Source: Alteromonadaceae bacterium (lineage in GTDB: Bacteria > Pseudomonadota > Gammaproteobacteria > Enterobacterales > Alteromonadaceae). From it: DNA of 33,497 nucleotides. Shown here in pieces: positions 9,344 through 16,172 of this stretch; position 1 is the stretch's first letter, and the number at the start of each line of letters is the position of its first letter. The position numbers and the translations under genes were made by a program. The notes beneath the pieces were generated by a model. That model was not told the origin of the DNA. It did no database searches and saw only the letters and a program-made list of their open reading frames with translations. Location: assembly GCA_013216015.1 (NCBI GenBank), contig JABSOI010000068.1, forward strand, positions 1 through 33,497, written 5' to 3'.

Positions 9344-9601
9344 ATGGCAGTTATTGATATTTATACCAAAGCGACATGTTTCTTTTGTGCACGGGCAATA
9401 GAATTGCTAAATCAGAAGGAACTTGCTTTTAGAGAAATTAAGATCGATGAAAATCCCTCGTTAAGACCTGAAATGATTGAGCGTAGTGGCGGTTGCTCTA
9501 CTGTTCCACAAATATTTATTAATGATGTTCATGTTGGTGGATGTGATGATTTATTTGCATTGCATGCAAGTAATGAATTAGATGCATTATTAGAAAAGTA
9601 A
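9344..9601 (+). CDS. grxC: Glutaredoxin 3
   Basis: This is an 85-residue thioredoxin-fold glutaredoxin that reduces disulfides or glutathione adducts using glutathione. The dithiol site is Cys12 and Cys15 in ATCFFCARA; the usual CPYC is changed to CFFC, so the proline after the first Cys is lost. The cis-Pro loop TVPQIFI and the GGCDDLFAL glutathione-binding turn are intact. Length is normal for GrxC (about 83-88). The gene lies 68 bp after yibN and upstream of secB. A tandem repeat begins two bases after its stop, and its last codons (TTAGAAAAG) look like the seed of that repeat. Confidence 0.92.
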   Translation: MAVIDIYTKATCFFCARAIELLNQKELAFREIKIDENPSLRPEMIERSGGCSTVPQIFINDVHVGGCDDLFALHASNELDALLEK

Positions 9602-9603
9602 AA

Positions 9604-9667
9604 TTAGAAAATTAGAAAATTAGAAAATTAGAAAATTAGAAAATTAGAAAATTAGAAAATTAGAAAA
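9604..9667. repeat. Tandem repeat, 8 x TTAGAAAA, between grxC and secB
   Basis: Eight perfect, uninterrupted copies of the 8-base unit TTAGAAAA lie directly after the grxC stop. A ninth copy, separated by six bases, is the 3' end of grxC itself (9590-9597), suggesting origin by slippage from coding sequence. The unit is not a multiple of three, but the block is non-coding, so copy-number change would alter only the spacing and the AT-rich DNA upstream of secB. Confidence 0.95.
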
Positions 9668-9737
9668 ATAAACAATTAATTTAAATCAAGATGGCGCATC
9701 AGTGTTTGATAACGCCCATAAAGTAGGAATAAATATT

Positions 9738-10256
9738 ATGGCTGAAGAAATTCAAAATGGCGCTGAGAGCGGCGCACAAAAAGCAACACCGCAGTTTGCT
9801 ATTCAACGTGTTTACACTAAAGATATCTCTTTTGAAACACCTAACTCTCCTGAAATTTTCCAAAAAGAGTGGAAGCCGGAAGTAAAATTAGACATAGATA
9901 CCCGTTCAAATAAACTTGCTGATGATACTTATGAAGTTGTTTTAGCTCTAACTGTTACTGCAACAATTGAAGGCAAAATCGCATTTTTGGCTGAAGTACA
10001 ACAAGCGGGTATTTTTACTATTGGTAATTTACCTGAAGCTCAAATAGCGCATACTATTGGTGCTTTCTGCCCTACAACATTATTCCCATATGCGCGTGAA
10101 AGTGTTGCAAATTTAGTTAATCGTGGTTCATTTCCCCAGTTAAACTTAGCACCGGTTAACTTTGAAGCGTTATTCGCTTCGTACGTGCAACAGCAACAAA
10201 AACCTGCTGTTGAAGCTAAAGCTGAGCAAGCATCCGAAAGTACTGAAACACACTAA
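9738..10256 (+). CDS. secB: Protein-export chaperone SecB
   Basis: This is a 172-residue tetrameric chaperone that keeps precursor proteins unfolded and hands them to Sec[20 protein letters not shown] near the start, KLDIDTRS, the strand [11 protein letters not shown], and [14 protein letters not shown] followed by [17 protein letters not shown] are the standard SecB landmarks in order. The C-terminal tail ([12 protein letters not shown]) is acidic and variable as usual. The ATG at 9738 with TAGGAA a few bases upstream is preferred over a GTG at 9702, which would add 12 residues not expected in the family. It lies between grxC and gpsA, the conserved order. Confidence 0.95.
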   Translation: MAEEIQNGAESGAQKATPQFAIQRVYTKDISFETPNSPEIFQKEWKPEVKLDIDTRSNKLADDTYEVVLALTVTATIEGKIAFLAEVQQAGIFTIGNLPEAQIAHTIGAFCPTTLFPYARESVANLVNRGSFPQLNLAPVNFEALFASYVQQQQKPAVEAKAEQASESTETH

Positions 10257-10360
10257 TCTGTAAATTAACAGTATCGGTATCAAGTTAGCTCAGTCATTGA
10301 TGATCCGCGTTTAACTGCTGCGTGTTTTAACTGTTGAAAATAGAATATATAGGTGATAGT

Positions 10361-11365
10361 TTGAATGAATCAGCAAAAATAGTGGTTTTAGGAGCCGGGT
10401 CTTATGGCTCTGCTCTTGCTATATGTCTGGCTAGAAATGGCCACAAAATGTTATTGTGGGGACGTGATACTGAATATGTTCAACAGATGTCCGTTACCCG
10501 CAGTAATGATAAGTACCTACCTAATAGTATTTTTCCACATAGTTTAGAACTTGAGACAGATCTAGCTACTGCGGTTAGAGCAAGTCGAAATATTTTGGTT
10601 GTTGTTCCTAGCCATGCTTTTGGGTCTATGCTGCAACAGATCAAACCCTTTTTGGCTGAAGATGCCCGCATTGCCTGGGCTACAAAAGGGTTGGACCATT
10701 TGTCAGGTAGGTTATTACAAGATGTGGCCCGTGATATTTTAGGTGATAAAGTTTCTCTTGCGGTACTGTCAGGACCAACCTTTGCCAAAGAAATGGCTGC
10801 CGGATTACCCACCGCTATATCTCTTTCTTCAACAGATGAAGATTTCGCGGCTGATTTATCTGACTTATTACACTGCAAAAAAACTTTTCGGGTTTACAAT
10901 AATAATGATTTTATTGGTGTACAACTTGGCGGTGCGGTTAAAAATGTTATTGCAATAGCAGCGGGCATGGCTGATGGTATAGGTTTTGGTGCTAATGCTC
11001 GAACGGCATTAATTACAAGAGGTTTAGCTGAAATGACTCGTCTTGGTGTTGCTTTAGATGCTGATCCTGCTACTTTTATGGGCATGGCCTGCTTGGGGGA
11101 TTTAGTGCTGACTTGCACTGATAATCAATCTCGTAATCGTCGTTTTGGTTTAGCGCTTGGCGGTGGTGCTGAAGTTGAGCAAGCCATAACAGAAATTGGT
11201 CAAGTGGTTGAAGGTTACCGCAATACCAAAGAAGTATATATGTTAGCTAAACGCATGAAGGTAGAAATGCCGATTGTTGAGCAAGTTTATCAAGTGCTTT
11301 ATAACGATAAAAATGCCAGACTTGCTGCAGCAGATTTACTTTCAAGAGAGCAAAAATCTGAATGA
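10361..11365 (+). CDS. gpsA: Glycerol-3-phosphate dehydrogenase [NAD(P)+]
   Basis: This 334-residue cytoplasmic enzyme reduces dihydroxyacetone phosphate to sn-glycerol 3-phosphate for phospholipid synthesis. The nucleotide-binding motif [13 protein letters not shown] opens the protein; [23 protein letters not shown] and the substrate-site [17 protein letters not shown] with its Lys follow, then [10 protein letters not shown] and SRNRRFG. There is no ATG near the family start. A TTG at 10361 has AGGTGA four bases upstream and gives the expected N-terminus; a TTG at 10334 would add nine residues. It follows secB by 104 bp. In E. coli cysE comes next, but here trmL follows in opposite orientation. 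Confidence 0.94.
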   Translation: MNESAKIVVLGAGSYGSALAICLARNGHKMLLWGRDTEYVQQMSVTRSNDKYLPNSIFPHSLELETDLATAVRASRNILVVVPSHAFGSMLQQIKPFLAEDARIAWATKGLDHLSGRLLQDVARDILGDKVSLAVLSGPTFAKEMAAGLPTAISLSSTDEDFAADLSDLLHCKKTFRVYNNNDFIGVQLGGAVKNVIAIAAGMADGIGFGANARTALITRGLAEMTRLGVALDADPATFMGMACLGDLVLTCTDNQSRNRRFGLALGGGAEVEQAITEIGQVVEGYRNTKEVYMLAKRMKVEMPIVEQVYQVLYNDKNARLAAADLLSREQKSE

Positions 11366-11377
11366 GTTGATTATATT

Positions 11378-11411
11378 CAAACGACTTTGACATCTATAGT
11401 TAAGTCGTTTG
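11378..11411 (+). terminator. Hairpin after gpsA, probable terminator
   Basis: CAAACGACTT (11378-11387) and AAGTCGTTTG (11402-11411) form a perfect 10-bp stem with a 14-base loop, starting 13 bases after the gpsA stop. No long T-run follows, so termination may be weak. It lies between convergent gpsA and trmL. Confidence 0.5.
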
Positions 11412-11472
11412 GGTTCGAGTTGTTATTGTGAATGTTGTTCAGGTAAATGCTGAGCAAGCATGAAGTCATCCC

Positions 11473-11937
11473 CTAAACCGAATTACCAAATCCCAATTGT
11501 CGCCAGGCTTCGTATACTATAACTGCGGTTGCATTCGACAGGTTCATGCTTCGACTATCCTTTAACATAGGAATTCGAATTTTGTGCTCATCAGGTATTT
11601 TAACTCTTACATATTCCGGCAATCCACTCGTTTCTGAACCAAAAAGTAGATAATCACCCGACTTAAAATTAACATCAGCATAATAGTTAGTTGCTTTGGT
11701 CGTAATAGCAAATACGCGTTCGGGTTGTTCATTTTCAATGAAAGCATTGAAGTTTTCATGACGTTTTACCGCAGCGAATTCATGATAATCCAAACCCGCG
11801 CGGCGTAATTTTTTATCGTCAAAATCAAAACCTAGTGGTTCTATTAAATGCAGGCGAAAACCTGAATTTGCGCACAATCGAATAATGTTACCGGTATTGG
11901 GTGGGATTTGAGGTTGAAAAAGGACAACGTCTAGCAT
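11473..11937 (-). CDS. trmL: tRNA (cytidine/uridine(34)-2'-O)-methyltransferase TrmL
   Basis: This is a 154-residue SPOUT-class (trefoil-knot) RNA methyltransferase that 2'-O-methylates the wobble base of tRNA-Leu isoacceptors using S-adenosylmethionine. It begins [21 protein letters not shown], the standard TrmL/YibK start. The knot motifs are [15 protein letters not shown] and [14 protein letters not shown]. An upstream ATG at 12075 keeps the frame open for 46 more residues, but those have no family match and are encoded largely by a small inverted-repeat element. The ATG at 11937 has AGG at proper spacing and gives normal length. Confidence 0.93.
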   Translation of the reverse strand: MLDVVLFQPQIPPNTGNIIRLCANSGFRLHLIEPLGFDFDDKKLRRAGLDYHEFAAVKRHENFNAFIENEQPERVFAITTKATNYYADVNFKSGDYLLFGSETSGLPEYVRVKIPDEHKIRIPMLKDSRSMNLSNATAVIVYEAWRQLGFGNSV

Positions 11938-11971
11938 AAAACCTACATTGGATAAGAAATTTTTAGCTATT

Positions 11972-12040
11972 ATACCAATTTCAAATATTAAGTGAATAAA
12001 CGTAAGAGGAAAAGGTAAAACGCGCCAATACAATTGGTAT
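11972..12040. repeat. 69-bp element with ATACCAATT terminal inverted repeats
   Basis: ATACCAATT at 11972-11980 is mirrored by AATTGGTAT at 12032-12040, immediately upstream of trmL. The end motif resembles the ends of the larger MITE-like element at 21608-21877 (ATACCA...TGGTAT), so this could be a shorter relative or a decayed copy. With only 9-bp ends the evidence is modest. Confidence 0.4.
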
Positions 12041-12108
12041 GAGTTGTTTGTTTTCAACTTTATTGAACTGGGCATATAGAATTTAACCAGAATTCAGGTC
12101 ATTTATAA

Positions 12109-13218
12109 TTAATGGCTATTAAACCATTTTAAGCTTTGCTCCAACGCTTGATTTCTAAATTTATCGAGCTCAAAAAATAATTCATGAAATGCACCGGCAA
12201 TAATGACAGGTTTTCCTTCAGGACATGAGTGGGGATGGAATTTGTTTAATTGTTGGTAAAATTCGTCCTGTGCAGAATTGTCCACTACAGTATCTTCACC
12301 AGACTGGATGACCAAGGTAGGTGTTTTAATGTTTACAAGTTCTTCAAATATTTTGTTGTTGGTTATTATTGCAGAATGCAGCCATTGGACTGTTACTCCG
12401 CCAAGCTGGATGTCATTTGTTGATTTGTATAAATTCACAAAATGATTATAACGAATCGATGAATGTGTGAGGACATTGTCGGTGAAATTTTTCGGTTTAT
12501 AATTATTTTGACCAAGAAAATACCATGGTTCATCAGAAAACCATTGATTAATCTGTTGCGTAGAACCAATAATACCTTTTATAAGCCAAGCTGGAGCAGG
12601 ACCACTGTTTATAGCAATCATAGGTGAAGATAACACTGTAGCTTGTATGCTCTGTGGATAACGCTGCATGTAACGTATAGCAATCATTCCACCCATCGAA
12701 TGGGCTAGTAAATAGGGTTTGGATTGTGTTTTTTGATGCATATTCCCAGAATCATTATTGCATGCGGGATTAACTACTTTTTCTATAAAGGAATGTAAAT
12801 CATCGACATAATATTCAAAATCTTTAACGTAACCTTTATGAGGGTTATCCAGTAAACGTTGTGAGATACCTTGTCCGCGGTGATCCAGCACATAAATGTT
12901 AAAACCTTGCTGGTATAAATCAAAAGCAAGTTCTTTATATTTTAAGTATCCTTCTGAACGCCCGGGAGATATCACTAAGCAACGTAAATTTTGTGCGCTG
13001 TTAAAGGAAACATAATTTATTCTCGATTCATCTACACCCGTAAAATATTTGAATTGACCTTGTTTCCAAAAGTCAGCTATTTCATGTAATTGTCGCTGTT
13101 CCAGTTGTGCTTCTAAGGATGGAAGTGCAAGGTTTTTAGCGTTTAACATTGAAAACATTCCTGTTGCTGTTATTAAAATAGTGATCATTGAAATCAGGTA
13201 AACACATTTCTTTATCAT
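12109..13218 (-). CDS. Alpha/beta hydrolase, lysophospholipase L2-like
   Basis: The 369-residue protein has an N-terminal hydrophobic segment (about 5-26) that could be a signal anchor or signal peptide. An alpha/beta hydrolase domain of the Hydrolase_4 (monoglyceride lipase/PldB) type follows: oxyanion region ISPGRSEGYLKYKEL, VLDHRGQGIS, nucleophile elbow AHSMGGM with Ser174, the acid in SGEDTVVD, and His in GAFHELFFE. LDNPHKGYVKDFEYYVDD resembles PldB. It probably hydrolyses lysophospholipids or monoacylglycerols near the membrane. The gene starts six bases after cpxA, so it is very likely co-transcribed with cpxRA, suggesting an envelope-stress role. Substrate specificity cannot be read from the sequence. 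Confidence 0.82.
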   Translation of the reverse strand: MIKKCVYLISMITILITATGMFSMLNAKNLALPSLEAQLEQRQLHEIADFWKQGQFKYFTGVDESRINYVSFNSAQNLRCLVISPGRSEGYLKYKELAFDLYQQGFNIYVLDHRGQGISQRLLDNPHKGYVKDFEYYVDDLHSFIEKVVNPACNNDSGNMHQKTQSKPYLLAHSMGGMIAIRYMQRYPQSIQATVLSSPMIAINSGPAPAWLIKGIIGSTQQINQWFSDEPWYFLGQNNYKPKNFTDNVLTHSSIRYNHFVNLYKSTNDIQLGGVTVQWLHSAIITNNKIFEELVNIKTPTLVIQSGEDTVVDNSAQDEFYQQLNKFHPHSCPEGKPVIIAGAFHELFFELDKFRNQALEQSLKWFNSH

Positions 13219-13224
13219 CTTGAG

Positions 13225-14613
13225 TTATCGGCGTTTTATTGGCAATGTTATGGTTACCGCTAAGCCACCATCAGGGCAATTAGTAGCCAATATGTTTCCA
13301 TGGTGAGTAACGATGGCTTGTTTGGCAATTGCAAGTCCTAACCCTGTGCCGCCTGTTCCCCTATCACGTGCGTCTGCCACGCGATAAAAAGGTTTAAACA
13401 TTTCAGGTAAGGCACTTTCTGGTACACCATGACCATTATCAATTATTGTTATTGTGATATGTTTGTCTGATAGCGACATTTTTATATTTACATTACTGTT
13501 TTGGGGGCTATATTTGACTGCATTGTTCAATACATTGCTAAATGCACTCGCTAATAATTGACTATCGCCGTCAAAAATACATTCTTGCAGATTCGTTGTT
13601 TTAATTGTTATTGATTTTTCATTGGCAAGGTATTGAGCGTCCTGACTCACCAATTCAATTAATTGAGTTAAGTCAATTGAGCTAAAATTGCTTTGATGCA
13701 AGGTATTCTCCAATCGGGATAATACCAGAACATCAGCTATCATATTGTCTAATCGACTAACTTCTAATTCACATCTATTCAAATGTTTTTCTAAATCACC
13801 CGGGCTGGATTTAGCTTTGTGGGCTAAAGCCAGAGCAATTTGAAGTCGAGTCATCGGAGAGCGAAGCTCATGAGAAACATCACCTAACAATCGTTGGTGT
13901 GCGGACAAACTAATTTCTAGTTTTGTCGCCATTTGATTGATACTTTTTGCCAGACTACCTAATTCATCACTTCGGTGTGCATCTTTTCCAACCCGTGCAG
14001 ATAACTCTCCATTTCCGATACTTGCTGCGGTTTGTTTCATACGAGAAATAGGGCTGCTGAGTGTTCGCGCAAGCAACCAGCAAAATAGCAGACTAATGGT
14101 AATAGGAGTCAGTATTTTAGCCCAAGTGGGAAGCTGCATTAACATACCGCCCACATGACGTTTGCTGCTCTTTCTCGCTATGTACACTTGATATTGCTGT
14201 GAGCCGATATAAATTTTGATAGGCCCCGTTAATCTAGCGTTGTGGAACTGGACGCTGGTGACGCTGGTAAAATTATTTTTTCGGATATAATCAGTTAAAA
14301 CTTTTAATCTTAAATTTGCTGAACTCAACACCCGATTAGTCTTGAGGTTTTTTAATATTACAATTCGATTATTATGACTGCTGGAATTTTTAATATAGTT
14401 GTTAACATCTTTACCTTGCATTCGTTTTAGCTTTTCAGTTGCGCGGTGCAGCTGGCTCAATTCATTCGGAAGTGGCGGCAAAATAACGCTATTTTCAGCT
14501 AATTGAAGTGATATAAAACGTGTTACTGAAATTGAAGTAATAGCAATTAACCAAAACCAAAAAAATAATTTGACACTGATAGAAGACAATTTATTTTTGA
14601 TCATTTGACCCAT
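13225..14613 (-). CDS. cpxA: Envelope-stress sensor histidine kinase, CpxA-like
   Basis: This is a 462-residue inner-membrane kinase. TM1 lies at about 16-36, a periplasmic sensor loop at about 37-163, TM2 at about 165-183 and HAMP at about 184-236. The dimerisation/phosphoacceptor helix has His248 in GDVSHELRSPMTRL, and the HATPase_c domain shows NVLNNAVKYS, DNGHGVPE and GTGGTGLGLAIAK. HELRSPMTRLQ and the pairing with a divergent cpxP-like gene favour CpxA over other OmpR-class kinases. It should phosphorylate the CpxR encoded upstream; the genes overlap as TAATG, indicating translational coupling. The periplasmic loop is only loosely like E. coli CpxA, so the signal may differ. Confidence 0.85.
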   Translation of the reverse strand: MGQMIKNKLSSISVKLFFWFWLIAITSISVTRFISLQLAENSVILPPLPNELSQLHRATEKLKRMQGKDVNNYIKNSSSHNNRIVILKNLKTNRVLSSANLRLKVLTDYIRKNNFTSVTSVQFHNARLTGPIKIYIGSQQYQVYIARKSSKRHVGGMLMQLPTWAKILTPITISLLFCWLLARTLSSPISRMKQTAASIGNGELSARVGKDAHRSDELGSLAKSINQMATKLEISLSAHQRLLGDVSHELRSPMTRLQIALALAHKAKSSPGDLEKHLNRCELEVSRLDNMIADVLVLSRLENTLHQSNFSSIDLTQLIELVSQDAQYLANEKSITIKTTNLQECIFDGDSQLLASAFSNVLNNAVKYSPQNSNVNIKMSLSDKHITITIIDNGHGVPESALPEMFKPFYRVADARDRGTGGTGLGLAIAKQAIVTHHGNILATNCPDGGLAVTITLPIKRR

Positions 14614-15314
14614 TAGTCTGTCCTTCCAGCAAGAAAAATATATCCCGCACCCCTAATGGTTTTAATTTTGTCAGAAGGGCTGGAAGGTAAAAGTTTTCGT
14701 CTAATATTACTGACATGCATATCTATACTTCGGTCAAAAGGAGTGAGGGTACGACCTAGCACCTCCTTAGATAAAATTTCTTTACTGACAATCTCGCCAC
14801 ATTTATCCATCAAATAATTAAGGATTTGATATTCAGTACCCGTAAGGTCGATCATTTGTTGATGACAAGATACTTCTCGACATGCATGGTGTAACTCAAC
14901 GTTATTTACACAGGTTATTGTTGGATGTTCGTTGCGGGTCTTCACAATATTAATTCGTCTTAAAATGGCATTGATTCGAGCTAATAATTCACGTAATTGG
15001 AATGGTTTGGCTAAATAATCATCGGCACCCAATTCAAGACCAAGAATTCTATCGGCATCATCGCCTTTAGCGGTAAGCATAAGAACAGGAGTTTTATGTT
15101 TACCTCCCAAGGCTTTCAACACTTCAAAGCCATTCAGTCCCGGCATCATAACATCAAGTAAAATCAAGTCGATATTGTCATCATAAGCTTGTTCCAAGCC
15201 AGATATACCATCACTGCAATAACTGAATTGATAATCTTCACTTTTTAAGTATTCACCAAGTAACTGAGCAAGCTCTCGGTCATCATCAATCAATAATATA
15301 TGCTTTTGTGTCAT
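14613..15314 (-). CDS. cpxR: Response regulator, CpxR-like (OmpR family)
   Basis: This is a 233-residue regulator. The receiver domain (about 5-118) has the acidic pair LIDDD at 9-13, phosphoacceptor Asp54 in LILLDVMMPG, Thr81 and Lys103 in DDYLAKPF. The C-terminal winged helix (about 135-230) includes LTGTEYQILNYLM, FDRSIDMHVSNIRRKL and IKTIRGAGYIF. It is co-transcribed with cpxA (1-base overlap) and the hydrolase gene. It probably activates the divergent cpxP-like gene and its own operon through the GTAAA repeat found between them. Confidence 0.88.
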   Translation of the reverse strand: MTQKHILLIDDDRELAQLLGEYLKSEDYQFSYCSDGISGLEQAYDDNIDLILLDVMMPGLNGFEVLKALGGKHKTPVLMLTAKGDDADRILGLELGADDYLAKPFQLRELLARINAILRRINIVKTRNEHPTITCVNNVELHHACREVSCHQQMIDLTGTEYQILNYLMDKCGEIVSKEILSKEVLGRTLTPFDRSIDMHVSNIRRKLLPSSPSDKIKTIRGAGYIFLAGRTD

Positions 15315-15434
15315 GATTTTTTTCCAGTATTTTGCTGTTAGTTATCAATAAGAGCAATTAGTTTGGGTATAGGTATATTTCCAGATAGTTTGAGTATAAA
15401 CATGATCTAAAATATCAGGAAACTAAATTTGAAA

Positions 15435-15450
15435 TTTACACAAACTTTAC
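15435..15450 (-). promoter_or_regulatory. Candidate CpxR box in the cpxR-cpxP intergenic region
   Basis: On the minus strand two GTAAA repeats (plus-strand TTTAC at 15435-15439 and 15446-15450) are separated by six bases, one helical turn apart. The known CpxR site is a tandem GTAAA pair separated by about five bases. A TATACT at 15483-15488 could be the -10 of the cpxP-like gene, placing the box just upstream of its -35 region, the place for activation. The remaining intergenic sequence (15315-15609) holds no gene. Confidence 0.6.
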
Positions 15451-15609
15451 AATTGCTTTGCGTTTCTTTGCATTGTAACTCTTATACTTTAAATGTCCTC
15501 GGTATACCTCATGTGTTAGCGGTAGAAATCAGCTTATACAATATATACCTGAAATTAATTAATATTTATACCAATTAATAAAAAATCAAACCAAGTAAAG
15601 GATAAAATT

Positions 15610-16086
15610 ATGATTTTAAAAGTGAGTAAAAAAGTTGGAACCTTGATGTTAACTTCCCTGTTATGTGGAATGTTATTTAGTTCGTACAGCGCAATTGCTT
15701 ATGACAGAGGCGAAAATGTTGCACAGAAGACGGCGTCATTTAAACATGAGCGAGGAAATCATATGGCTCGTGACTTTAAAAAGATGGTCAAATATTTAAA
15801 GTTAAGCGAAGAGCAACAGGAGAAAATGAAAAGTATTCGTACTAACGCAAGTGAACAACGAACAGGATTCAAACAGTCAATGAAAAGTTTTCATGCAAAA
15901 ACGAAAGTATTGTTGGAAGCATCGTTATTTGATGAGCAAGGGTTTAATGCTTTATATTCTCAATACCAGGAAGAATTTCAGGAAATGGCATCATTTAAAG
16001 TGAAATCCAAACATGCAATGTTGCAGATATTAAATAAGGAACAGCAAGAAAAATTCTTTAAGTTTGAGAGAAAAACTAAACGTTAG
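15610..16086 (+). CDS. CpxP/Spy-like periplasmic stress protein
   Basis: The 158-residue protein has a signal peptide ending near A30 (YSAIA). Its mature part is highly charged and helical with two LTxxQ-type motifs: LSEEQ at 65-69 and LNKEQ at 141-145. Paired motifs of this type define the CpxP/Spy family of periplasmic proteins, which act as chaperones or as inhibitors of CpxA. Divergent placement from cpxR, as for E. coli cpxP, supports that role. Spy and CpxP cannot be told apart from sequence alone, so no symbol is given. A roughly 120-base leader lies between the suggested promoter and the ATG. Confidence 0.8.
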   Translation: MILKVSKKVGTLMLTSLLCGMLFSSYSAIAYDRGENVAQKTASFKHERGNHMARDFKKMVKYLKLSEEQQEKMKSIRTNASEQRTGFKQSMKSFHAKTKVLLEASLFDEQGFNALYSQYQEEFQEMASFKVKSKHAMLQILNKEQQEKFFKFERKTKR

Positions 16087-16172
16087 GATACAAAAAAAGA
16101 TCGTGACTAAAATTGTTGGTTTAATCCCTACGGGTCTTAGTTACATCGTTTGTGGCGTAAAGGTTCTTGACT

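Noticed and set aside
9604-9667. Possible CRISPR-like array
   Set aside because: Units are 8 bp and contiguous with no spacers; it is a simple tandem repeat.
10480-11118. Antisense and frame-shifted open frames within gpsA
   Set aside because: They are shadows of a well-conserved gpsA coding region.
11411-11420. GGGTTCGAGT resembling a tRNA T-loop
   Set aside because: No matching acceptor, anticodon or D-arm stem is present around it.
11938-12075. Longer TrmL start at 12075
   Set aside because: The extra 46 residues do not belong to the family and are encoded by a small inverted-repeat element; the ATG at 11937 has an AGG at good spacing.
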